A stretch of DNA of 64,000 nt from TM7 phylum sp. oral taxon 349. GTDB lineage: Bacteria; Patescibacteriota; Saccharimonadia; Saccharimonadales; Saccharimonadaceae. Positions within the stretch are counted from its first letter, which is position 1. The number at the start of each line of letters is the position of its first letter. The stretch is from the NCBI GenBank assembly GCA_018127705.1, contig CP072328.1:620001-684000 (forward strand), read 5' to 3'. The notes under the pieces are model-generated. The model did no database searches. It was not told where the DNA came from and was given only the letters and a program-made list of their open reading frames with translations. Position numbers and translations under genes: made by a program. This document shows, one piece after another, positions 49,814 to 57,849 of the stretch.

Positions 49814-51142
49814 ATGAACGATGATCGATCCTCGTTATCGGTGCCGTCACGGCAGTCTACAGACGCCGATATTTCTGATAATCCTGCGCAAAAACAAGCA
49901 GCAGACATTGTTCGCGAACAAATCAATGCAATCTATCAAAATGATCCGTACGCAACCGGCACAATACCGAGTAAGACCGCTCCGGCAACATCAAAATCAA
50001 CAAACCAATCTACACATGGCTATGCCCAGCCAACCGGCACCGTCGCGCAAACGCAAGCACTTTCACAGCAACGCGTCATGCCAGGGCCAGGCGCAGTCAA
50101 CACGCACGAGGATAATCCATACAGCCGAACACTCAGCCACGATTCACCACTCAAGACCCAGGACAACTCATGGCAAAAATATCACACCGCCTGGCAATCG
50201 TATTATCAGCAATACTATGAACGGTACTACATCTCGCAAGTAGCAGCCGCTAAAAAATCACTTAACGACCAAGCAAAAATCCATCGCACCGCTGCCGAGG
50301 AGCTTCGCGCGATTGAAAACACGGAAGCACTTACACCACATGAAGCAATCAATGACTTGCGTGATTCATTACGACACAAAATCAGAAAACGTGCGGCAAA
50401 AGTGCGCAAGAGTCGTAATTTCGTACCAATTATGGCAGCCCTCGGCGTGCTGCTCGTATTTTTGTTTTTGCAATACAACCGTGTCTTATTTGCATATGTT
50501 GAAGCGTATGTTGCGCCAGGGGCGATGGATCCAGAATCAATTATTGTGTCATCAAACGCAGAGACGCCTGTATCCGCCGATCCAAAGCTTATTATCCCAA
50601 AAATTGCCGTAGATGAACCAATTGTCTGGGATGCCGATGCATCCAGCCAAAGCTCCCTCAATGCCGCTATGGCGCGTGGTGTAGTGTGGTTTAATATACA
50701 AGGTGCAAACGCTCGCCCAGGCGAACGAGGCAATTTCGTCGTATCAGGTCACTCTTCAAACGACTGGCTTGATAGCGGTAATCACAAGTTTGTCTTTGCG
50801 CGGCTTGAGAGAATGGCGGCCGGCGATGTTGTCTACGTTAATTACAACAGCAAACGCTACACATACAAGATCACACGCACGCAGGTCGTCAAACCAACTG
50901 ACGTGAGTGCGCTCCAAATCGGTAGCGACAAGCCGTATATCACACTCATCACATGCGTACCGCTTGGCACGGCACTCAATCGGTTGCTAGTATTTGGCGA
51001 GCAAATTAGTCCAAATCCAGACGAGACAGCAACGTCCACGGCGACAAACAAACCTGCGGCTAATAATACTAACTCCGCTAAGAAGATGCCCGCGAATTCG
51101 CCAACATTCATTGAACGGCTATTTGGCATTGGCGCGCGGTAG
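49814..51142 (+). CDS. Sortase (class D/E-like) with long cytoplasmic N-terminus
   Basis: 442 aa. Residues 1-205 are polar and Gln/Asn/Ser rich with a charged coiled-coil-like part (KKSLNDQAKIHRTAAEELRA); one transmembrane helix follows (FVPIMAALGVLLVFLFLQY). The sortase domain has the catalytic His in FVVSGHSSNDWLDSG, Cys in ITLITCVPLGTALNRLLVFG and Arg in NRLLV. A low-complexity tail (TATSTATNKPAANNTN) ends it. It is likely to anchor LPxTG proteins such as the LPHTG protein at 46631. The ~200-aa cytoplasmic region is unusually long for a sortase. Confidence 0.9.
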   Translation: MNDDRSSLSVPSRQSTDADISDNPAQKQAADIVREQINAIYQNDPYATGTIPSKTAPATSKSTNQSTHGYAQPTGTVAQTQALSQQRVMPGPGAVNTHEDNPYSRTLSHDSPLKTQDNSWQKYHTAWQSYYQQYYERYYISQVAAAKKSLNDQAKIHRTAAEELRAIENTEALTPHEAINDLRDSLRHKIRKRAAKVRKSRNFVPIMAALGVLLVFLFLQYNRVLFAYVEAYVAPGAMDPESIIVSSNAETPVSADPKLIIPKIAVDEPIVWDADASSQSSLNAAMARGVVWFNIQGANARPGERGNFVVSGHSSNDWLDSGNHKFVFARLERMAAGDVVYVNYNSKRYTYKITRTQVVKPTDVSALQIGSDKPYITLITCVPLGTALNRLLVFGEQISPNPDETATSTATNKPAANNTNSAKKMPANSPTFIERLFGIGAR

Positions 51143-51326
51143 GCGACGAAATAAAGAAAGACCATGAAGCAAACAGGCTTTACAAAAGTTAGTTACGCGC
51201 AATAATGTATTTGTTAGTGACGCAGCCATGCTTGATGTCGATAGCAAACACAGATGATCTGTCGCTAGCGAAAAATCACACAGTACACGTCTAAGATACC
51301 GTACGGCTAACGCGTAAGCTAAACTA

Positions 51327-52799
51327 CTATTCCGTCGTCAGGGACAATCGCATCAAACGCACCGTACCGGCAGCTTCGTCGCGCGTGAAATAGTAGAAAA
51401 ATTTATCATTGCCGGCAAGCAATGTCGCGGCATAGCTTGCGTTGCGGGCAAGCGTCTGCATGTTCGTACCGTCGTAATCCATAAATTCAACCGTACCATC
51501 CGCCGTACTCAGCAAATGAAAATCGTCAAGCCAACCAATTTTAGCATTTAGCGCCGCGGACGGAGCTACAGTAGCAATCGACGATAGTTCTAGATCGTAC
51601 GTCACAATGTCGCGTCCGTTTTGAATGTAGACAAAACGCTGTTCACGCGGCGAGAAGCCAGCGAACGCGACATCTTTTGCAAGTGACAGTTTTGCAATCA
51701 TCTTACTCTTGACAGTATCCATAGAATCGCTGCTTGGCAATTCAGCGCGATATACGGTCGCGCTATCACCCGCCACAACCAGCTGATAAAGTTCATTATA
51801 ATAGCTCGCAATCGTATAGCTAAGACTGCGACCGGACATATTTGTAAATGTTTGCACTGTTTTAGCAGTGAGTTTATCTTTCGACACATAGCCAACAGTG
51901 CGTATGCCACTAGAGTCGGCGTACGTAGCATAGCCAATCCAACCATTGTACGCCACGACAAGCGAGCTTGCATTTGTAACGAGCGGGCCAGACAACGTAG
52001 ATGTCGATAAGTTCAAGCGGCGAATATCGTGATTCATCGTGAGAACGTAAGCGACGTCACTGTCGGTCGGGTCGTATTGAAACTCAGCGATAGAAATGCC
52101 AAATTCGGTAGATAAGTTACGCGCAGGATCGCCGCTATCTTTTGATACAAGCAGGTATTCAGCCTTGTCAGCATCGTACGTATGCAGCACGAGCACTCGC
52201 TTGTTTACATAGTCCCAGCCGGCAAGCGAGAAGCGATCTGAACCGGCAGTGCTCGATACAGTAATTTTATCAGCCGGCACCGCTACTGAGCTGTGCTCAA
52301 CACCGGTATCATGTACGCGCGAGAAAGTGACTGTCGGCTGCGTATCGTTTTCAATCACCGCGAAACGCGAGCGGTCGAAGCTCGCCATGGCGCTCGCAAT
52401 ACTGCCATATGTCGCCGCAGTTTCGATCTTCGGGTCGGTCGGCACGAGCCGTACGTAGTTAAGCCACAGAACCGCGCCCGGCTTAACTGTAGCTTGCTTT
52501 TGCCAGGGCTTATAGCCGTCGCGCGATACCGTAACAGCGTGATTACCAGCTGTCGCAGTGATCCGTGTCGCCGTGCGGTTCGACAGCTTAGCTGTGTCCA
52601 ACTGGATTTCGGCACCGCTCGGACGCGAATTAAACTGAATCATACCGCCTTGTTCAAACCGTCCGTCAAACTGATTGTAACGATATCCAAGCGCGATAAA
52701 CAACGCTACTACAACAAGTCCAAGCGTCGTCAATATCATCACTGCGTAAGTGAATGTTAGCCTCAGACGCAATTTACGCTTAGAATCGTATTCATACAT
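51327..52799 (-). CDS. PEGA-domain membrane-anchored protein with beta-propeller-like region
   Basis: 490 aa from ATG 52799 (TATAAT 11 nt upstream; ATG 52808 is too close to it). One N-terminal transmembrane helix (FTYAVMILTTLGLVVVALFIAL), then a PEGA domain (INSRPSGAEIQLD-type: FNSRPSGAEIQLDTAKLS, VSRDGYKPWQK), followed by ~370 residues of repeated beta segments resembling a propeller (YDPTDSDVAYVLTMNHD, FSPREQRFVYIQNGRD). It is an extracytoplasmic protein of the envelope. No catalytic motif. Confidence 0.8.
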   Translation of the reverse strand: MYEYDSKRKLRLRLTFTYAVMILTTLGLVVVALFIALGYRYNQFDGRFEQGGMIQFNSRPSGAEIQLDTAKLSNRTATRITATAGNHAVTVSRDGYKPWQKQATVKPGAVLWLNYVRLVPTDPKIETAATYGSIASAMASFDRSRFAVIENDTQPTVTFSRVHDTGVEHSSVAVPADKITVSSTAGSDRFSLAGWDYVNKRVLVLHTYDADKAEYLLVSKDSGDPARNLSTEFGISIAEFQYDPTDSDVAYVLTMNHDIRRLNLSTSTLSGPLVTNASSLVVAYNGWIGYATYADSSGIRTVGYVSKDKLTAKTVQTFTNMSGRSLSYTIASYYNELYQLVVAGDSATVYRAELPSSDSMDTVKSKMIAKLSLAKDVAFAGFSPREQRFVYIQNGRDIVTYDLELSSIATVAPSAALNAKIGWLDDFHLLSTADGTVEFMDYDGTNMQTLARNASYAATLLAGNDKFFYYFTRDEAAGTVRLMRLSLTTE

Positions 52800-52895
52800 A
52801 GCTTTCATTTATTATATCATTATTACTTTCGCCATTTGTGTATAGCGCACCGCGTGGTATGATAAGTATAAGCATATAGCGATAGAGGATAGGGT

Positions 52896-53951
52896 ATGAA
52901 CAAAAAAGTAAGTATTAATGGAACAATCTACGACGCCGAAACTGGCAAAATTCTGCACGTTGAACGCAACACAAACGTACAGAGTATAACGTCACGCCGT
53001 GCGATTGATATTCATGTTCGCCCTCAGCGCTCGCAAACGTTACAACGCCGCTATGTTAGTAAGGCTAAATCGATCAACGGTATAAAAGCGTGCGCTAAAC
53101 CCGCCGCACGTACTACGTTCCCGACAGTACAAGAAACTGCGCCACGTATAACAGCACAGCCGCGAGCTCAATCACACCCAACAATCCAGAAACATCGCAC
53201 CGTGAAACGCACACCGCAAGCGATCACACACCCACACGTTACACACTTCGCGAAAGCGACACCCGCACACGCACAGGTTCAAGCGTTGACACAGCAAACT
53301 ACACCAGACGTTGCACCGATGCGGCACGCGATGATACAAGCAGTCGAGCAAAAACGCCAAATGAACGCCGCCGAACAAGCGCGTATCGTACTGCCGTCCC
53401 ACGTAATCAAGCAGCAAGCGATTGAGTCTGCCACTAAGCAGATGAAACCGCGCTCAGAACGCAAAGAAATCAAGCAGCCAAAAAAATATTCAAAATTTCG
53501 CCAATTTGTTAGCACGGCAAGCGTCGCATTCGCCGTCATGTTGCTTGGCGCGTATTTTACGTACTTGAATATGCCAGCGCTTAGCACGCGCGTTGCTGCT
53601 GCGCAAGCAGGGATTAACGCAACATACCCAGGTTATCAACCAGCAGGCTATACGTTAAACGGACCAGTTGCATATGACAAAGGCAGCGTTACAATGAAGT
53701 TTGCGTCAAACGGTAGCAGTGAGACATTTACGCTCGCACAGACTAAATCAAACTGGGACTCAAGTGCTGTACTCGAAAATTACGTCAAACCGACCGCTGG
53801 TCGCAAGTACAGCACCGCCACTATCAACGGCTTAACGATTTATACTTACAACAGCAACGCCGCATGGGTAAATGGCGGCATATTATACACTGTGCAGGGT
53901 AGCGCACAGCTCGCACCAGATCAAATAGAACGGCTGGCAGCGAGTCTATAG
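52896..53951 (+). CDS. Membrane protein of unknown function with basic N-terminal region
   Basis: 351 aa, start behind GAGGATAGGGT. Residues 1-205 are basic, Gln/Thr/His-rich and low in complexity. One transmembrane helix (TASVAFAVMLLGAYFTYLN) near residue 215 is followed by a ~130-aa outside domain (GYQPAGYTLNGPVAYDKGSVTM, then NGLTIYTYNSNAAWVNGG) that looks like the DUF4367-type fold of sigma-regulator-like proteins. Its position next to the PEGA and sortase genes suggests an envelope role. Confidence 0.65.
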   Translation: MNKKVSINGTIYDAETGKILHVERNTNVQSITSRRAIDIHVRPQRSQTLQRRYVSKAKSINGIKACAKPAARTTFPTVQETAPRITAQPRAQSHPTIQKHRTVKRTPQAITHPHVTHFAKATPAHAQVQALTQQTTPDVAPMRHAMIQAVEQKRQMNAAEQARIVLPSHVIKQQAIESATKQMKPRSERKEIKQPKKYSKFRQFVSTASVAFAVMLLGAYFTYLNMPALSTRVAAAQAGINATYPGYQPAGYTLNGPVAYDKGSVTMKFASNGSSETFTLAQTKSNWDSSAVLENYVKPTAGRKYSTATINGLTIYTYNSNAAWVNGGILYTVQGSAQLAPDQIERLAASL

Positions 53952-54078
53952 CTAAAATTACGTGGCGTATTACCTACATTACAATAATGCTTGAGTTTCC
54001 GCAAATTTTCACAGCACTCCTAATATCGCCTATACCTAAACAAGTAAGTTCTCAAAAAACGCCAAAATATATAAGGAA

Positions 54079-54486
54079 TCATTTCCCTTTTTTGATACGT
54101 TGAATTGCAATATCAACATAAGAATCAATTCCTCCACGACGATCTGGAACTTCAATTCTCGCCCTGCCAATTACAGCTGATCGTCCAAAATCCCTAAGCG
54201 CAACATGGGTCATAGCTGTCGCTATAGTACGATACGCTACGTTTTTTTCATGAAGCCTAAGTGCTATTCCGCTTACCATTGATCCAAAATTCGACAGATT
54301 ACCTTTTGGTAAATTAGTACGATTTGCAAATATGTCGTCCAGCCAAACGAGACCTGATGCTTGTAGCTGAGGCCGACTATTATTGAGCCAATGAAGCATT
54401 GCAGAGTTGTCACTATAACGCTCATTAGCTATTTCTTCTAGCGTACCAGACCAAGCAATCGCAGCAAGCGTCAAACGACCAAGCAT
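54079..54486 (-). CDS. Orphan protein, 135 aa
   Basis: ATG 54486 is preceded on the minus strand by TATATT about 8 nt away, so a leaderless start is possible. The protein is soluble (LAAIAWSGTLEEIANERYSD, then RTIATAMTHVALRDFGRSAV) with a basic C-terminus RRGGIDSYVDIAIQRIKKGK. I do not recognise the family. A decayed fragment of a related C-terminus lies at 36998-37142. It is head-to-head with the next gene, 20 bp apart. Confidence 0.5.
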   Translation of the reverse strand: MLGRLTLAAIAWSGTLEEIANERYSDNSAMLHWLNNSRPQLQASGLVWLDDIFANRTNLPKGNLSNFGSMVSGIALRLHEKNVAYRTIATAMTHVALRDFGRSAVIGRARIEVPDRRGGIDSYVDIAIQRIKKGK

Positions 54487-54506
54487 ATCTCGCTCAATAT
54501 ACCAAC

Positions 54507-55073
54507 TTGTCGGGTGAGTCTCGCCCTAAAGATATAAAATTACGCGCAGCAGTTGGTATAGCAGCTAGTGGAGGAGTATGGGAAGGTATTGAAAAGACCT
54601 ACGAGAAAACAGGAATTGAAGTAGGATATCTTACAAAAGTTAATGCAAGTCCCGAAATACCTGGAAAATCCTTAGGTATGGCACTACCTGTATCACGAGA
54701 TCTAACCTTATTTGGCGGACGTGTAACAAACCTAAAAGGTGGACTTCAGTTAATCCACCCTTACATGTTACCATTCTCTAAACCTATGCCGAGCATCATT
54801 CGGCCCGAGTATCAGATTGAGGCTTCGCAAAAGTTACTTGAATTTAGCAAGGTAATTGTGAATACAATTGAAGAATATTCTGAAGCCGTTCTTCGCATAG
54901 GAGACCTTATAGACAAAAATACAGGAATACCATACACAACTCTAAGATGTCTCAATGATACCATGTGTATGCCAACTTATGATGTGTCTTTGGCTGACTA
55001 CTTAGACTATTCTCTTGCAATCCTTAACGAAAATAAGGATACTATACTGCAAGAGTGTTTAGCAACAGATTAA
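54507..55073 (+). CDS. Orphan protein, 188 aa, probable TTG start
   Basis: The TTG at 54507 follows CAATATACCAAC with no good ribosome-binding site; upstream codons are open into the divergent gene. The protein starts LSGESRPKDIKLRAAVGIAA and has an alpha-helical C-terminal half (SQKLLEFSKVIVNTIEEYSE, DVSLADYLDYSLAILNENKD). No family recognised. The N-terminal region may be truncated by the rearrangement that put it next to 54079. Confidence 0.45.
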   Translation: MSGESRPKDIKLRAAVGIAASGGVWEGIEKTYEKTGIEVGYLTKVNASPEIPGKSLGMALPVSRDLTLFGGRVTNLKGGLQLIHPYMLPFSKPMPSIIRPEYQIEASQKLLEFSKVIVNTIEEYSEAVLRIGDLIDKNTGIPYTTLRCLNDTMCMPTYDVSLADYLDYSLAILNENKDTILQECLATD

Positions 55074-55109
55074 GGATATACAACGAAGACTTTTCGGTAC
55101 GTCTCTGCG

Positions 55110-55832
55110 TTATATAGACATTTTATCGTTCTCGGTTTTCTCCATCTTATAGCAAACAATACCGCTATATTCGTTAGACAGGAACGGATAAAACGATTCG
55201 CCGCCTTTTTCTGTTAGCACAAAATCTCTAAGAGCTGGGTCGTGTTCGCCATACAATTTGCCATAGACATTGTAGAACTCAACATTTTTATCGCCGCAAA
55301 CTTCCTGACCGTTCCGATTCGCTTCTATAAATCGACGCACCGCAGCGTATGTTAGATCAAATGTCCTTTTAGTACCTTTCGGCCCGCATTCAAATTCTAT
55401 AGCCGGCACAGGCATGTGCTGAGCTAACGGTCCGGCAATTTTTGACTTTTCCGAATACCACACAACATTACGGCTCAATCCCGCCGATTTTGCTAATCTA
55501 ATATTTTCTTCTGTAGGGTAAGGTATGATTGTAACGATGCCGCTGTCTGTTTTTGTCCCGTGAAGATCAATCACGACATCAAACTTTTTACTGTATTCAA
55601 TTAGCTCTGCTGCGCGGCAAGCTTCATATACGGGACTATTAATATCGCCTGGAGCACTGCGATTAAGATCCTGTTCGACGAAACGCGTGTTGGCCGCAAA
55701 AGCCTTTTCGTTTCCTATAATCCAATCATAGTCGTATTTTTCCTTAGGTAATTCTTTCTCAAGTTGCCGCATCACCTTAACGCTATCTCGTTCATTACCA
55801 TGAGTAGCAGCGATAAATAGAATTTTACGCAT
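55110..55832 (-). CDS. AstE/AspA-family deacylase (M14-like)
   Basis: 240 aa. ATG 55832 follows GGAGG (complement of 55837-55841) and overlaps the upstream gene by 8 nt. Zinc and catalytic motifs: AATHGNE (HxxE), DLNRSAP, DLHGTKTD (His ligand) and AIEFECGP (catalytic Glu). The family removes acyl groups from N-acyl amino acids (aspartoacylase, succinylglutamate desuccinylase). In an operon with hisG and hisE behind a T-box it may free an amino acid from an N-acyl store, possibly N-acetyl-histidine. The substrate is inferred only. Confidence 0.85.
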   Translation of the reverse strand: MRKILFIAATHGNERDSVKVMRQLEKELPKEKYDYDWIIGNEKAFAANTRFVEQDLNRSAPGDINSPVYEACRAAELIEYSKKFDVVIDLHGTKTDSGIVTIIPYPTEENIRLAKSAGLSRNVVWYSEKSKIAGPLAQHMPVPAIEFECGPKGTKRTFDLTYAAVRRFIEANRNGQEVCGDKNVEFYNVYGKLYGEHDPALRDFVLTEKGGESFYPFLSNEYSGIVCYKMEKTENDKMSI

Positions 55833-56370
55833 ATCGCCTCCTATATTCAGCAGCTGCCTCAAAGGCTTTTTTGACCGCTTCTTCTGGCGACGCTGCACCG
55901 ATTGTTAATATTCGATTACGAGTGTCGAGGTATTCATCAGCAAGTTTATCGGCCCAGCCCCCGTAGCCTGCTAGTGCTACCATCGGGATATCGGCCTGAT
56001 AGGCGATAGCTAATTCGGTGAGTGTGCCTGAACCACCGCTTATCGCGATCACCGCATCGCAACCAGTTACCAGTACGGTTTCTCGACCGCCGCCGCGTTC
56101 CAGTCCGCAGGGGATGATAATGTCAGCATCTTTCTCCCAAACGTCTTTTCCTTTGCCATATGTGATGCCAACCGTTAATCCGCCAGCATCTTTTGCACCG
56201 CGACATGCCGCCGTTGACAGGGAATCGCTATCTTTTTCGGCTCCAAAAAACAAGATCCCGCCTTCTTCGGCTATTAACCTGCCGGCTTCGTATGCCACTC
56301 TTTCAACTTCTTTGCTATATTTTAGATCGGCCGCCGAACCCATTACACCGATTTGAAATTTTCTTGCCAT
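55825..56370 (-). CDS. TIGR00725-type LOG-like protein
   Basis: 181 aa. It has a Rossmann-like N-terminus (IGVMGSAADLKYSKEVERVA), a GAKDAGGLTVGI segment and the phosphate-binding motif AISGGSGTLTELAIA, which corresponds to the LOG motif PGGxGTxxE. LOG enzymes hydrolyse nucleoside 5'-monophosphates to base and ribose phosphate. Lying between hisE and a deacylase, it could act on phosphoribosyl nucleotides, but that is inference. Ribosome-binding site GGAGATAAGGAAAC is visible. Confidence 0.83.
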   Translation of the reverse strand: MARKFQIGVMGSAADLKYSKEVERVAYEAGRLIAEEGGILFFGAEKDSDSLSTAACRGAKDAGGLTVGITYGKGKDVWEKDADIIIPCGLERGGGRETVLVTGCDAVIAISGGSGTLTELAIAYQADIPMVALAGYGGWADKLADEYLDTRNRILTIGAASPEEAVKKAFEAAAEYRRRYA

Positions 56371-56385
56371 GTTTCCTTATCTCCT

Positions 56386-56676
56386 TTACTTTATTAACTT
56401 ATTATCGTGACGTTCTTGAAGACGCCTCTCTATATCGGTAATCTTAATGTCTTTTGCAACTAACAAAACTAAGAGATGATAAACCAAATCGGCAACCTCG
56501 CCAATAAATTCATCGTTTTCATCATTCTTTGCAGCGATTACAACTTCAACTGATTCTTCGCCAACTTTTTGGATAACCCTATCTAGACCTCTGTCGAGTA
56601 ATTGTTTTGTGCAGGACGTGCTTTCATCGCTATTACGCCTGCTCTCTATGATTTTGTATAATTCTCTAATTGTCAT
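56386..56676 (-). CDS. hisE: Phosphoribosyl-ATP pyrophosphohydrolase
   Basis: 96 aa, full length for HisE. MazG-like helical fold with SCTKQLLDRGLDRVIQKVGE, then EESVEVVIAAKND and DLVYHLLVLL; the E-E-x-x-E and D residues for metal are present. It converts phosphoribosyl-ATP to phosphoribosyl-AMP, step 2 of histidine synthesis. HisI, HisA and later enzymes are not encoded here, so the pathway is cut short in this window. It is 9 nt after hisG. Confidence 0.92.
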   Translation of the reverse strand: MTIRELYKIIESRRNSDESTSCTKQLLDRGLDRVIQKVGEESVEVVIAAKNDENDEFIGEVADLVYHLLVLLVAKDIKITDIERRLQERHDNKLIK

Positions 56677-56685
56677 ACATCCTCC

Positions 56686-57567
56686 TTATGCTATGATTTT
56701 TTCAATCGATGACACGAGAATCCCGCGCGCGCCAAGACTTTTCAATTTGTTAGCCACCTTCCAAAAATCATCTTCATTCATGACTGCGTGTACTGCCAGC
56801 CAACCAGGCTTCGTTAATTCCACTACGGTTGGAGCATCAAGTCCAGGGGCGATATTTTTAATTTTATCGATATTCTCTTTGGGTGCGTTCATCATAATAT
56901 ACTTCAAATTCTTTGCAGCAAGTGCCGACTCAAGACGAACTAGCATCTGAGCAATTAGATCTTCCTTGTCTTTTGAAAGCGTCTTTTCGTTTCTAATAAG
57001 AACGGCTTCGGTTTCTAGAATTGTTTCTATGGGGCGTAGGTCATTTAATAAAAGAGTGCTACCGCTAGCCATTATATCAACAATCGCATCTGCCACCCCA
57101 AGTGCAGGTGTAATTTCAACCGATCCAGCTATCACAGTAGTTTTAATGTCAATACCGCATTTCGCAAAATATTTTCTAGTCGTGTTTGGGAAAGTTGTAG
57201 CAATTATTTTTCCTTGCAAATCTTTAATCGTAGTAATATTTGATTCTTTAGGAACAGCGGCAACAAGCTTACAATAGCCAAATCCCGGACACAGAACTTC
57301 ACGCGTAGCAGTAGCTCCAGCTTCACGCAAAACATTTTGGCCAACAATGCCAATGTCTACAACGCCGCGCTCTATATAGCCAGGTATATCATCGTCGCGG
57401 CAAAACAAGATTTCAACTGGATAATTGCGGCATGCAGCAAAAAGTCTACGGCCATACACCTCGAACTCAAGACCCATCATCCTTAGCGTTCTCAGAGAAT
57501 CTTCGGTAAGCCGTCCATCTTTTTGGATAGCAATTTTTAAGTTTTCTTTGTTTAATTTCTTATCCAT
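56686..57567 (-). CDS. hisG: ATP phosphoribosyltransferase, long form
   Basis: 293 aa. Start ATG 57567 sits behind GAGGAGG; a GTG upstream (57588) is inside the leader. Features: IAIQKDGRLTEDSLRTLRMM, FCRDDDIPGYIERGVVDIGI, and the PRPP-binding region EITPALGVADAIVDIMASG. About 80 C-terminal residues (KNIAPGLDAPTVVELTKPGW) form the ACT-like domain of HisG-L, so histidine feedback is likely and HisZ is not needed. It makes phosphoribosyl-ATP. T-box B precedes it. Confidence 0.94.
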   Translation of the reverse strand: MDKKLNKENLKIAIQKDGRLTEDSLRTLRMMGLEFEVYGRRLFAACRNYPVEILFCRDDDIPGYIERGVVDIGIVGQNVLREAGATATREVLCPGFGYCKLVAAVPKESNITTIKDLQGKIIATTFPNTTRKYFAKCGIDIKTTVIAGSVEITPALGVADAIVDIMASGSTLLLNDLRPIETILETEAVLIRNEKTLSKDKEDLIAQMLVRLESALAAKNLKYIMMNAPKENIDKIKNIAPGLDAPTVVELTKPGWLAVHAVMNEDDFWKVANKLKSLGARGILVSSIEKIIA

Positions 57568-57621
57568 GATAAAAACCTCCTCAGGCACAATAAATCTATA
57601 TTATTTACCCAAGGAACGAGA

Positions 57622-57843
57622 GATCAAAAAAGAGACCTCCCGCGGTCCCATCCTTATTCTATGATTCATTACTGAATTATAGCGCTCAGTACCGGCTCTA
57701 CGAATGGATCGCGATTTCGGTTGTGTAACTTTACGGCTTCACTCCCGTGGTGTATTTTGACACCCAGCTCGTTCCGGCGTGACTGGAACTCAGACGCTTT
57801 ATAGTACGTTATGAATGGTAGCAGAGTGTCTAAAACAAGTCAA
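57622..57843 (-). promoter_or_regulatory. T-box riboswitch B, upstream of hisG
   Basis: Promoter TTGACT (complement of 57838-57843), 17-nt spacer, TACCAT (complement of 57815-57820). From 57807 down to 57635 it is identical to T-box A (30870-31042). The terminator GGGACC, loop GCGGGA, GGTCTC then TTTTTT occupies 57626-57649. Downstream of the repeat the two leaders diverge quickly, and so do the promoters, so only the RNA element was copied. A histidine-specific T-box is the expected control for hisG. Confidence 0.87.
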
Positions 57844-57849
57844 CAATCT

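Noticed and set aside
54507-55073. TIR or deaminase-like toxin in the orphan pair at 54 kb
   Set aside because: No catalytic motif could be found in either protein; naming them as a toxin-antitoxin pair because they are head-to-head would be guessing.
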